A stretch of 8,077 nt of DNA from Candidatus Competibacteraceae bacterium (GTDB lineage: Bacteria; Pseudomonadota; Gammaproteobacteria; Competibacterales; Competibacteraceae): NCBI GenBank assembly GCA_012032855.1, contig JAAUQA010000132.1:1-8077 (forward strand). The letters run 5' to 3'. The notes beneath the pieces were generated by a model. It was not told the DNA's origin. It did no database searches and was given only the letters and a program-made list of their open reading frames with translations. The position numbers and the translations under genes are program-made. This document shows, piece by piece, positions 1 through 5,676 of this stretch. Each line of letters starts with the position of its first letter. Position 1 is the first letter of the stretch.

Positions 1-786
1 CCGTGTCACAATGATGCCGGCGGTAATCGAGATCAATAAGCCGGGAATTTGCGACACCAAGCCGTCGCCGATAGTCAAAATAGAATACGTTTGCACGGCT
101 TCGGCGGCGGTCATCCCGCGTTGCAGGGTGCCGATGGAGATCCCGCCGATGATATTGACCGCAGTGATAATTAAACCGGCCACGGCGTCACCCTTAACGA
201 ACTTCATGGCCCCATCCATCGAGCCGTACAGCTGGCTTTCCTTTTCCACAATGCCCCGGCGGCGGCGCGCTTCCTCCATATCAATCAGGCCGGCGCGCAT
301 ATCACCATCAATGCTCATTTGCTTGCCGGGCATAGCGTCCAGGGAGAAGCGGGCACTCACTTCGGCTACCCGCTCCGCGCCTTTGGTGATCACCATGAAT
401 TGCACGATGGTGATGATCAGGAAAATCACTGCACCTACTGCGAAATTGCCTGCCACCACGAAGTTGCCGAAGGCGAAGATAATATCGCCGGCATCCGCCT
501 GTAGCAGAATCAAGCGGGTGGTGGTGATCGCCAATGCCAGCCGGAACAGAGTAGTCAGCAATAACACTGAGGGAAACGCGGAAAAGGCCAGCGGCGAAGG
601 AATATAAACCGCAATCATCAATAACACGATACCCATGGTCATATTGGTGGCGATCAGCGAATCGACCACAATGGTCGGCAGCGGCAGCACGATCATGAAA
701 ATGATCGCGACCACCAGTACCGCCAGGGTAATATCATTACGCCGGGTGATGGCAATCAGTATCGATTGGGCGCGATCCAGACTCAT
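1..786 (-). CDS. sctV: SctV (YscV/LcrD/PcrD) T3SS export gate protein, N-terminal part
   Basis: Major inner-membrane export gate of the injectisome. It forms a ring that receives substrates from the ATPase and sorting platform. Only the first 262 codons are present; the gene runs off the left edge. Family members are about 700 residues, so the missing part is the rest of the membrane domain and the cytoplasmic nonameric ring domain. Hydrophobic segments are visible around residues 18-38, 46-62 and 104-132. The FHIPEP family signature is intact at residues 139-157 ([19 protein letters not shown]), followed by the conserved [11 protein letters not shown] at 189-199. The ATG overlaps the TGA of sctY as ATGA and lacks a good Shine-Dalgarno sequence of its own, so translational coupling is likely. 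The resemblance to Yersinia YscV is very close. It could not be the flagellar paralogue FlhA, because all neighbours are Ysc-type virulence genes. Confidence 0.97.
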   Translation of the reverse strand, partial: MSLDRAQSILIAITRRNDITLAVLVVAIIFMIVLPLPTIVVDSLIATNMTMGIVLLMIAVYIPSPLAFSAFPSVLLLTTLFRLALAITTTRLILLQADAGDIIFAFGNFVVAGNFAVGAVIFLIITIVQFMVITKGAERVAEVSARFSLDAMPGKQMSIDGDMRAGLIDMEEARRRRGIVEKESQLYGSMDGAMKFVKGDAVAGLIITAVNIIGGISIGTLQRGMTAAEAVQTYSILTIGDGLVSQIPGLLISITAGIIVTR

Positions 787-1136
787 GACAGGGTGCTCAG
801 TTCCATGTAGCGCTTCAAGCTGTCGCGGGCCTCACTAGCGCGTCCAAGCGCCCACAGCGCTTTGCCGCGGATCAGCAGAATGGGCGCATTTTCCGGCATC
901 GGCGCACCGAGGCGGAGCAGGGTATCGACCATATTCAAGGTGTCGTCGTAGCGTTCGACACGCAGATAGGCGTAACTCAACGCCTTGAGTACCTGCGCAT
1001 CATGGGGTTCCAAGGCATGCAAGCCTTCCAACAGCACCACGGCTTTGTCTAGTTGTCCCTGGTCCAGATAGACATCCGCCAGCACTTGCAGGGCTTCTTT
1101 GTTCTCCTCGCGCCACACCGGTGTGTTGCTCCGCAC
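783..1136 (-). CDS. sctY: SctY (YscY/Pcr4-like) TPR chaperone of SctX
   Basis: Small tetratricopeptide-type protein of 117 residues (Yersinia YscY is about 114). In Yersinia, YscY binds YscX and SctV and is needed for secretion. Helical repeat units are visible, for example [20 protein letters not shown] (residues 14-33), [19 protein letters not shown] (about 48-66) and [20 protein letters not shown] (84-103), with the alternating small and aromatic residues of TPR helices. The start is GTG at 1136. An in-frame TGA lies only 13 bases upstream, no ATG lies between, and AGG at 1145-1143 sits six bases before the GTG. It follows the sctX stop by one base and overlaps the sctV start by four. The call rests on position, size and TPR character more than on residue identity, since this family diverges fast. 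Confidence 0.88.
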   Translation of the reverse strand: MRSNTPVWREENKEALQVLADVYLDQGQLDKAVVLLEGLHALEPHDAQVLKALSYAYLRVERYDDTLNMVDTLLRLGAPMPENAPILLIRGKALWALGRASEARDSLKRYMELSTLS

Positions 1137-1137
1137 C

Positions 1138-1518
1138 TCAGACCTGCATCAACAAGCCGCGATAGTGGGTCAGCAACGCCCGCAACTGCAATTCGTGATC
1201 AAGCAACTCGCCAGTACGTTGTAAAGCCGGATCATCCTTGCCATCTTGTACGGTGTTAAATTGCTTTGCACTTTCCTGAACCAGTGCCTCGAAGCGGGCA
1301 GGTACCAGAGTAGCCGGATTGCTGAGACGTGGACTGACGAAGTTACGCATCGATTGTTCCAATGATTCCCCGCGAAACAACTCATCGACCCTTTGCCGGA
1401 CTTGCTCGCCGGTCAATTGCGCTTCGCGCTGGGCCGGCAGATTTACCGGCTGATCGTCATAACGGGCAATGTACTCCAAGCCCAAGTCCGGGGAAAAGCT
1501 GCCGATTTTGTCTTTCAT
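1138..1518 (-). CDS. sctX: SctX (YscX/Pcr3-like) early T3SS substrate
   Basis: Protein of 126 residues, close to YscX (122). YscX is a secreted component found only in Ysc-family systems. It is bound by YscY, contacts SctV and is needed for export of early substrates. The C terminus (residues 105-126) is an amphipathic helix ending LLTHYRGLLMQV, comparable to the LLHKV-type end of YscX. The middle has the family's F-x-SP element (NFVSPRLSNP, residues 59-68). The N terminus lacks a Sec signal peptide and is polar, consistent with type III export. The ATG at 1518 has a clear GGAG (1530-1527) eight bases upstream. A 52-base gap separates it from sycN. Identification is mainly by gene order between sycN and sctY, with supporting sequence similarity. 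Confidence 0.87.
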   Translation of the reverse strand: MKDKIGSFSPDLGLEYIARYDDQPVNLPAQREAQLTGEQVRQRVDELFRGESLEQSMRNFVSPRLSNPATLVPARFEALVQESAKQFNTVQDGKDDPALQRTGELLDHELQLRALLTHYRGLLMQV

Positions 1519-1570
1519 ACAGTGTGCTCCAGATTATCCGGTTGCGGTTGTTTAGGGGAGAAGAGCTGCA

Positions 1571-1948
1571 TTATTCAACGCGAACCCGATCGTGCAAATT
1601 GGTAAGCGTATCCAACACCCGTTCCAATTCCGGCAGATTCGCTTCATTAGCCGGCAGTCTGATCAGGAATACCAGGCTGGATTCCCCGCGTAACCCAACT
1701 TGTACGACGTAAGGCAAGACTTGCCGATAATGACAGAGTTGCAAAGCATTTTTTAGTAGATTCAGCGTTCCGCCACGGGTATCAATGTTACGGACTAAAT
1801 ATACTAGCAGGGCATCGTCTCGATCTTCGAGATAAAGCTCGCCACGGGATTCGAATTCCAGCACCACCACACCGCTGTCGGGCCAGGTGAGATCGCCCAT
1901 GCCCATGCTGTGGCCGAATTCCGCCAATACTTGATTACCTACACTCAT
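1571..1948 (-). CDS. sycN: SycN (Pcr2-like) class of T3SS chaperone for SctW
   Basis: Chaperone of 125 residues (Yersinia SycN is 123). In Yersinia, SycN pairs with YscB and binds the N-terminal region of YopN so that the gatekeeper can be secreted. The fold looks like a typical small acidic type III chaperone: an N-terminal helix (NQVLAEFGHSMGMGDL, residues 5-20), beta strands (VVVLEFESRGELYLED, 27-42), then the family element LRGESSLVFLIRL at 86-98, close to LGESQLVLFVSL in Yersinia SycN, and a C-terminal helix. The ATG overlaps the tyeA TGA as ATGA, so the two are probably coupled. A yscB-like partner is not in this window; either it lies elsewhere in the locus or SycN acts alone here. Confidence 0.88.
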   Translation of the reverse strand: MSVGNQVLAEFGHSMGMGDLTWPDSGVVVLEFESRGELYLEDRDDALLVYLVRNIDTRGGTLNLLKNALQLCHYRQVLPYVVQVGLRGESSLVFLIRLPANEANLPELERVLDTLTNLHDRVRVE

Positions 1949-2241
1949 TCTTCTTCTGCCTCTTCTCGTTCTATGGCTTCATCTAATGCCTGTTGTATGG
2001 CATCCAAAAAACGCGGTCGCTGTTCCGGTTCGGCATAGGCTTTCAAGGGGATCGCATGAATCAACGCTTTAAATTCTCGCAAGAAATTGATTTCATGGGT
2101 TAACTCGCGAATGCCCAACTTACTCGGCAAGGCAGCAATCTGTTCGGGGCGAATCCACTTGTTTTGCTGCAGTTCGAGCACTTCTTTAAGCAGGTCGCTA
2201 CCGCGATAAGCGTCGGCATTTTTCTGCGTTCGTATTGTCAT
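1945..2241 (-). CDS. tyeA: TyeA (Pcr1) gatekeeper partner of SctW
   Basis: Protein of 98 residues (TyeA of Yersinia is 92). TyeA binds the C terminus of YopN and with it blocks effector export until host contact. All-helical: LLKEVLELQQNKWIRPEQI (residues 17-35), then a middle helix EINFLREFKALIHAIPLKAY (50-69) and the conserved EEQR-like element (EPEQRPRFLDAIQQALDEAI, 71-90), with an acidic tail as in TyeA. The ATG at 2241 lies nine bases past the sctW amber codon, in the same reading frame. Only a weak GAG precedes it, so reinitiation after sctW is probable. In many other T3SS (MxiC, SsaL) this domain is fused to SctW; here the two are split by a single stop codon. Confidence 0.92.
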   Translation of the reverse strand: MTIRTQKNADAYRGSDLLKEVLELQQNKWIRPEQIAALPSKLGIRELTHEINFLREFKALIHAIPLKAYAEPEQRPRFLDAIQQALDEAIEREEAEEE

Positions 2242-2253
2242 TTCTACTCGCTA
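2242..2253 (-). other. In-frame amber junction between sctW and tyeA
   Basis: On the minus strand the sctW reading frame ends ACC CCT TAG and continues CGA GTA GAA ATG, where that ATG is the tyeA start. SctW and TyeA are therefore in the same frame, separated by one TAG and three sense codons (Arg-Val-Glu), with no further stop. Readthrough of the amber codon would give a protein of about 397 residues with the domain order of one-piece gatekeepers such as MxiC. The frame relation is directly visible; whether readthrough occurs is inference. Confidence 0.75.
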
Positions 2254-3138
2254 AGGGGTCGAAAACGCGCCCTGAGAGCGCATCTTATCTACCAATGCAT
2301 TGCAGGATTCCAACATCCCGGCCAAGGTCTGTAAGCGGTACATATCGTCCCGAATCGCATTTAGTTTGCTCTTTTCGATGGATGCTCCGTCAGCTGCCAT
2401 GTCGGCACCCAGTGCATTCAGCATAAAGTCGATGGCTTTCGGCAATTCGGCTGCACCGTATTTTTCCGATAGCGATTTGAACGCCTCGCCAATACCTTGA
2501 TAATCCAGCACCGCATCGCGGTAAGTGTCACGCAGTCCCTGAATATCGCCCAGCTCATCGCCGGCGGATTTTGCCGCGGCGGACGAAACGTTTATCCCGG
2601 CTCGAACCGCCGGTCCGTCCTCGTCTAGTAATTGCTGCAACGCTTTCTCAGCGTTTTCAAGCTGTTCTTTAGGCGCACCTTGTTTGCGCAGCGTGCTGAC
2701 CAAAGCCGACAGTGCAGCGAACTGATGGGCCGGTTCCTTGAACTCTTGCCGCGCGCGTTCCCGCAACTGGCGCGGATTAGAGTCCTTCATGCGCAACAGT
2801 GCTTTGAGTGCCCGTTCCAGATCATTCTTGCGGAGATCGTGCAGGTTGTTCACCATCTCATCAATTTCATTCAGCTTCATCAAGCGCTCAAGCATGTCTG
2901 ATTCCTTGCCTTCCTCGACATCGCGCTTGGCGAGTTCCTTTTCTTTGTCTTCGCTGAATTCGGAAGTGAGCTCCTCCAACGCATCTTCGAGGAGACTGGT
3001 GGCGTCTTTGGGTTTGAGCTGTACGGTTTCGGAATTGTTGTAGACCCCCTGGATGTCGGCTGCAGTGGTATCCGTGTCAACATCATTGGCTAGGTTGGTT
3101 ACGTTTTGGAAACCGGATTGAATGATAGGGTCTGGCAT
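2251..3138 (-). CDS. sctW: SctW (YopN/PopN) T3SS gatekeeper, HrpJ family
   Basis: Gatekeeper of 295 residues (YopN is about 293). It plugs the export channel together with TyeA, and it is itself secreted once contact or low calcium triggers effector release. The first ~45 residues are polar and unstructured, as expected for a type III secretion signal plus SycN/YscB-binding region. From about residue 47 the protein is helical, matching the HrpJ domain, with a charged stretch at 50-110 (TSEFSEDKEKELAKRD). A recognisable family element is GLRDTYRDAVLDYQGIGEAF at 201-220, followed by LPKAIDFMLNALGADM (232-247). The C-terminal helices (253-290) should hold the TyeA-binding face. The ATG at 3138 has no clear Shine-Dalgarno sequence. 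It is the first gene of the leftward operon, with a candidate promoter about 70 bases upstream. Confidence 0.95.
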   Translation of the reverse strand: MPDPIIQSGFQNVTNLANDVDTDTTAADIQGVYNNSETVQLKPKDATSLLEDALEELTSEFSEDKEKELAKRDVEEGKESDMLERLMKLNEIDEMVNNLHDLRKNDLERALKALLRMKDSNPRQLRERARQEFKEPAHQFAALSALVSTLRKQGAPKEQLENAEKALQQLLDEDGPAVRAGINVSSAAAKSAGDELGDIQGLRDTYRDAVLDYQGIGEAFKSLSEKYGAAELPKAIDFMLNALGADMAADGASIEKSKLNAIRDDMYRLQTLAGMLESCNALVDKMRSQGAFSTP

Positions 3139-3205
3139 AAACGATATACCGATGTTCAGTTGCGGTTTGTTAAATGAAATATAGCGAAAATTAACCTGTG
3201 ATTAG

Positions 3206-3214
3206 AGTATAACA
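3206..3214 (-). promoter_or_regulatory. Candidate extended -10 promoter of the sctW operon
   Basis: Read on the minus strand this is TGT TATACT: a five-of-six match to TATAAT preceded by the TGn extension. Transcription would start near 3199, giving a leader of about 60 bases before the sctW ATG. The -35 area (about 3229-3235) matches the consensus poorly, as is usual for extended -10 promoters and for those that need an activator. This is a motif match only. Confidence 0.4.
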
Positions 3215-3341
3215 AGTTGTCTGAATTGCGAATAAACCTTAAAAAACTTTAATGAAAAGAGGATTGTTTAGCAGCGTATTATAAAATCCAAGCCAAATAT
3301 GATCGGATTAACAAACGTGTTTCTTATGGGCTTTGCCGGGC

Positions 3342-3371
3342 TTAACAAGTGGGTTGGATATGCACTAGACT
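3342..3371 (+). promoter_or_regulatory. Candidate promoter of the STAS-sctNOPQ operon
   Basis: TTAACA (3342-3347, five of six to TTGACA) and TAGACT (3366-3371, four of six to TATAAT) are separated by 18 bases. A transcript would start near 3378 and have a leader of about 100 bases before the STAS GTG. The -10 overlaps a perfect palindrome, so a bound regulator could control it. The match is modest, and other weak pairs exist nearby. Confidence 0.3.
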
Positions 3372-3378
3372 GAGTCTA
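3366..3378. promoter_or_regulatory. 13-base palindrome, candidate operator
   Basis: TAGACT-G-AGTCTA is a perfect 6+1+6 inverted repeat about 100 bases upstream of the STAS gene, overlapping the candidate -10 of the rightward operon. Short perfect palindromes at a promoter often bind dimeric regulators. It is too short and lacks the T-run needed for a terminator. No regulator gene is present in the window to pair with it. Confidence 0.35.
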
Positions 3379-3466
3379 TGACTACCTGCCCTGCAAAGCG
3401 CCTGCGCCCCAGCACCTTAAGTCACCAGATGCTGTCATAACAGTTGGTACAGCACATTTTAGAGTC

Positions 3467-3472
3467 GGAGGA
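3467..3472 (+). promoter_or_regulatory. Shine-Dalgarno of the STAS gene
   Basis: GGAGGA lies five bases before a GTG at 3478. It is the strongest ribosome binding site in the window and fixes the GTG start, which otherwise might be overlooked. The encoded N terminus ([20 protein letters not shown]) matches the usual start of STAS proteins. Confidence 0.8.
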
Positions 3473-3477
3473 TCTGC

Positions 3478-3831
3478 GTGGAAATCGAGCTTCATCAACA
3501 GGACAATGCAACTGTGCTGAGCGTCCACGGTCGTCTTGACGCTAATTCGGCTCCCGAGTTGGATAAACGACTCAATGCCATTATTGATAGCGAACAAAAT
3601 GGGATCGTGTTGGATTTTAGTCCTACGATGTATGTCAGTAGCGCTGGTTTACGGGTTCTGTTAGCCGTCGTTAAACAAATGAAACGGGCTCAGCGACCAT
3701 TGCTATTTTGTGGGATCAATGCCAGCGTGCTGGAAGTCATCGAAACCACCGGGCTGCATCGGATTTTTCAGATCCAGACACGCTGGAACAGGCCCTCGCA
3801 GCGCTGCCATGCCAGGATTAATTTATGCTAG
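3478..3831 (+). CDS. STAS-domain protein (anti-sigma factor antagonist-like), C terminus apparently frameshifted
   Basis: Single STAS domain, 117 residues as read. STAS proteins of the SpoIIAA/RsbV type bind an anti-sigma kinase and are switched by serine phosphorylation. Visible are the N-terminal strands with [13 protein letters not shown] (residues 16-28), the strand [20 protein letters not shown] (43-62) holding the conserved site (Ser54 aligns with Ser58 of SpoIIAA), and [13 protein letters not shown] (about 84-96). After residue 97 the frame gives an atypical Arg/Cys-rich tail that overlaps sctN by seven bases. The -1 frame from the T run at 3764-3768 instead reads [17 protein letters not shown] and stops at 3821, which is the expected last helix. 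So the gene is either frameshifted or carries a one-base sequence error. Its place directly before sctN is not the Yersinia or Pseudomonas arrangement; BtrV of the Bordetella Bsc T3SS is the nearest precedent I know. Partner kinase and phosphatase genes are not in the window. Confidence 0.85.
   Translation: MEIELHQQDNATVLSVHGRLDANSAPELDKRLNAIIDSEQNGIVLDFSPTMYVSSAGLRVLLAVVKQMKRAQRPLLFCGINASVLEVIETTGLHRIFQIQTRWNRPSQRCHARINLC
3764..3821 (+). other. Apparent -1 frameshift and restored C terminus of the STAS gene
   Basis: At the run of five T (3764-3768) the natural continuation of the STAS domain moves to the -1 frame. From 3768 this reads [13 protein letters not shown] and stops at TAA 3819-3821, three bases before the sctN ATG. 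One extra T in the run would restore the frame. The site is not a canonical X XXY YYZ slippery heptamer in the zero frame, so an indel (real or from sequencing) is likelier than programmed slippage. Confidence 0.7.
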
Positions 3832-5162
3832 CGACTGATAACGCGCGGTTCAACTACATCACCGACCTGCTGGCTGAGTCCATTGAGGAAGCACGTTTGT
3901 TGGAGATTCGCGGGCGAGTCACGCAAGTCACCGGCACCATCATCAAGGCCGTGGTGCCGGGTGTGCAGATCGGCGAGCTATGTTTGCTAAGAAGCCCCGG
4001 AATCAATAACGAATTGCGCGCGGAAGTGGTGGGGTTTTCCGGCAAGGACGCGTTGTTAACGCCGATGGGGGATATGTACGGCATCTCCTCCAATACCGAA
4101 GTCATTCCTACCGGCAAAATGCAGATGGTTCCGGTGGGCCCGGGTTTGCTCGGGCGGGTGCTGAACGGCATGGGTGAGCCGCTGGATACCCGTACCCACG
4201 GCCCCTTACAGGTGAGTGAATACTATCCGGTGTATCAAGATGCGCCGGACCCCTTAACCCGGCGGATAATTAGCAAACCGTTGGCGTTAGGTTTGCGTGC
4301 TCTGGACGGATTGTTGACCTGCGGTGAGGGCCAGCGTCTGGGAATTTTCGCAGCGGCAGGCGGCGGCAAAAGCACCTTGCTGTCGATGCTGGTCAAAGGT
4401 GCCGATGTCGATGTCACGGTGCTGGCGCTGATCGGCGAACGGGGCCGTGAAGTGCGCGAATTTCTGGAGCACGATCTTGGGCCCGAAGGCGCAGCTAAAT
4501 CGGTCATCGTAGTCGCCACATCCGACCGGCCCTCCATGGAACGGGCCAAGGCGTCTTACGTGGCTACTGCCATCGCGGAATATTTTCGCGATCAGGGCAA
4601 ACGGGTGTTGTTGCTGATGGATTCGGTTACCCGATTCGCCCGCGCTCAGCGCGAGATCGGTTTGGCGGCAGGCGAACCCCCGACCCGGCGTGGTTTTCCG
4701 CCTTCGGTGTTTGCAACCCTGCCGCAACTGATGGAACGGGTCGGCCAATCCGACAAGGGGTTCATCACCGCGCTGTATACGGTGCTGGTGGAAGGCGACG
4801 ACATGACTGAACCGGTCGCCGACGAAACCCGCTCAATTCTCGATGGGCATATCATCCTGTCCCGCAAACTGGCGGCGGCTAACCACTATCCCGCCATCGA
4901 TATTCTGGCCAGCGCGAGCCGGGTGATGAACGCCGTGGTCGATAAGGACCATAAAGTGGCAGCCAGTCGAGTACGGGAGCTGATGGCCAAATACGAGGAA
5001 GTGGAATTGCTGGTCAAGATCGGCGAGTACCAAAAAGGCAGCGACCCACTGGCCGACGAAGCGCTGAAGAAGATCGACGCAATTCGGGCGTTTCTACGCC
5101 AGAGCACTGATGAACAGATGGATTTTGAAGAGACCGTGCAAGCCTTGCAGCGGTTGGTCTAG
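3825..5162 (+). CDS. sctN: SctN (YscN/PscN) T3SS ATPase
   Basis: Hexameric ATPase at the cytoplasmic base of the injectisome; it releases chaperones and unfolds substrates for export. 445 residues (YscN is 439). The N-terminal part with [19 protein letters not shown] (29-47) is the beta-barrel/oligomerisation region. Walker A is AAAGGGKST at 176-184 with Lys182. GERGREV at 204-210 carries the expected catalytic Glu205. Walker B LLLMD is at 262-266. The alpha/beta ATPase signature [10 protein letters not shown] is at 356-365. Long stretches such as [12 protein letters not shown] and [20 protein letters not shown] are essentially the YscN sequence, so all active-site residues seem intact. The ATG at 3825 has AGGA (3814-3817) seven bases upstream. 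The 28-base gap to sctO keeps it in one operon. FliI is excluded by the sequence and the neighbours. Confidence 0.98.
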   Translation: MLATDNARFNYITDLLAESIEEARLLEIRGRVTQVTGTIIKAVVPGVQIGELCLLRSPGINNELRAEVVGFSGKDALLTPMGDMYGISSNTEVIPTGKMQMVPVGPGLLGRVLNGMGEPLDTRTHGPLQVSEYYPVYQDAPDPLTRRIISKPLALGLRALDGLLTCGEGQRLGIFAAAGGGKSTLLSMLVKGADVDVTVLALIGERGREVREFLEHDLGPEGAAKSVIVVATSDRPSMERAKASYVATAIAEYFRDQGKRVLLLMDSVTRFARAQREIGLAAGEPPTRRGFPPSVFATLPQLMERVGQSDKGFITALYTVLVEGDDMTEPVADETRSILDGHIILSRKLAAANHYPAIDILASASRVMNAVVDKDHKVAASRVRELMAKYEEVELLVKIGEYQKGSDPLADEALKKIDAIRAFLRQSTDEQMDFEETVQALQRLV

Positions 5163-5190
5163 TCAGCCACGCGGAGTAACACCGTAACCC

Positions 5191-5676
5191 ATGTATAACG
5201 ATTTGTTACGTATCAAGGCGTTCCGAGAACAAAACGCCGCCGCCGCCGTGACTCGTCAGAAGCGGGTGGTGGAAGAGTGTGTGCAATCCGTCCAACACGC
5301 CCGCGACGAGGTGGTTCGGTTTCGCGCTTACCGGATTCAGCAAGAACAGCAGCGTTTTGACGATATCAAGGGCCGTCCCGTGCCGCTGCAAGCGATAGAG
5401 AATATGAAACTCCACGCCGCTGGTTTGAAGGACAAAGAAAGCCGTTTGGAAAGTCAAATTCTGGTTGAGGAAAAGCGGCTTAAAGAAGCGCAACAAGCCC
5501 TTGAACAAGCCCGGCAGCATCACGCGGACGCTGTGCGTGAGCACGAGAAGTTCAGTGAATTTATGGCGATACAACGTGAAGCCGAGCAACGCGAACAGGC
5601 GCTCCGGGAAGAAAACGAACTGGAAGAAGTGGCCGGTGCGGGTCGACAGGTCCAAAGCATGGTGTCACTAACATGA
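5191..5676 (+). CDS. sctO: SctO (YscO) T3SS stalk protein
   Basis: 161 residues (YscO is 154). SctO, the counterpart of flagellar FliJ, is the central stalk that links the SctN hexamer to the SctV ring. In Yersinia and Chlamydia relatives it also escorts chaperones and binds SctP. Nearly the whole chain is heptad-like charged helix, especially residues 20-60 and 75-145 (for example ESRLESQILVEEKRLKEAQQ), giving a long antiparallel coiled coil. The break near GRPVPLQAIENM (61-72) marks the turn. It ends four bases inside sctP (ATGA). The ATG at 5191 has GGAG 14 bases upstream, farther than ideal, so initiation may depend on coupling to sctN. Sequence identity is low in this family; length, coiled coil and position between sctN and sctP make the call. 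Confidence 0.92.
   Translation: MYNDLLRIKAFREQNAAAAVTRQKRVVEECVQSVQHARDEVVRFRAYRIQQEQQRFDDIKGRPVPLQAIENMKLHAAGLKDKESRLESQILVEEKRLKEAQQALEQARQHHADAVREHEKFSEFMAIQREAEQREQALREENELEEVAGAGRQVQSMVSLT

Larger units (their letters stand above)
3139..3477. other. Divergent intergenic region between the two T3SS operons
   Basis: About 340 bases of DNA more AT-rich than the flanking genes, between the starts of sctW (leftward) and the STAS gene (rightward). It should hold the promoters and control sites of both operons. Visible elements are an extended -10 facing sctW, a possible -35/-10 pair facing the STAS gene, a perfect 13-base palindrome, and two GGGCTT copies ten bases apart (3328-3333 and 3338-3343). 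Only very short open frames are present (the best is 24 codons from 3299, with no ribosome binding site), so I see no gene here. No ExsA/LcrF site could be assigned with confidence. Confidence 0.8.

Noticed and set aside
11..607. Long plus-strand open frame rich in Ile, Pro and Arg
   Set aside because: It is antisense to sctV, whose minus-strand translation carries the full FHIPEP signature; the plus-strand product resembles no family.
1519..1570. 52-base gap between sycN and sctX as a site of a small gene or terminator
   Set aside because: No open frame, hairpin or T-run stands out; it only provides the sctX ribosome binding site.
3283..3303. Possible ExsA/LcrF-type site (A-run, G-n-C, then TG)
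   Set aside because: The last part of the expected TGnnA element does not match (TGATC), the spacing could not be verified from memory, and no suitable -10 follows at a convincing distance.
3299..3373. A 24-codon plus-strand frame (starts MIGLTNVFLMGFAGL) in the intergenic region
   Set aside because: It is hydrophobic and could be a leader peptide, but there is no Shine-Dalgarno before the ATG, and it overlaps the candidate promoter and palindrome.
3366..3378. Palindrome as a transcription terminator
   Set aside because: The stem is only six pairs with a one-base centre, has few G/C pairs and no following T-run, and both flanking genes point away from it.
4287..4748. Minus-strand open frames inside sctN
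   Set aside because: They lie opposite the Walker A/B region of an unmistakable ATPase and are produced by its codon pattern.
3825..5162. SctN as flagellar FliI, with sctO/sctP as fliJ/fliK
   Set aside because: The ATPase matches YscN closely, and the adjacent genes (sctW, tyeA, sctX, sctY) exist only in injectisome loci.
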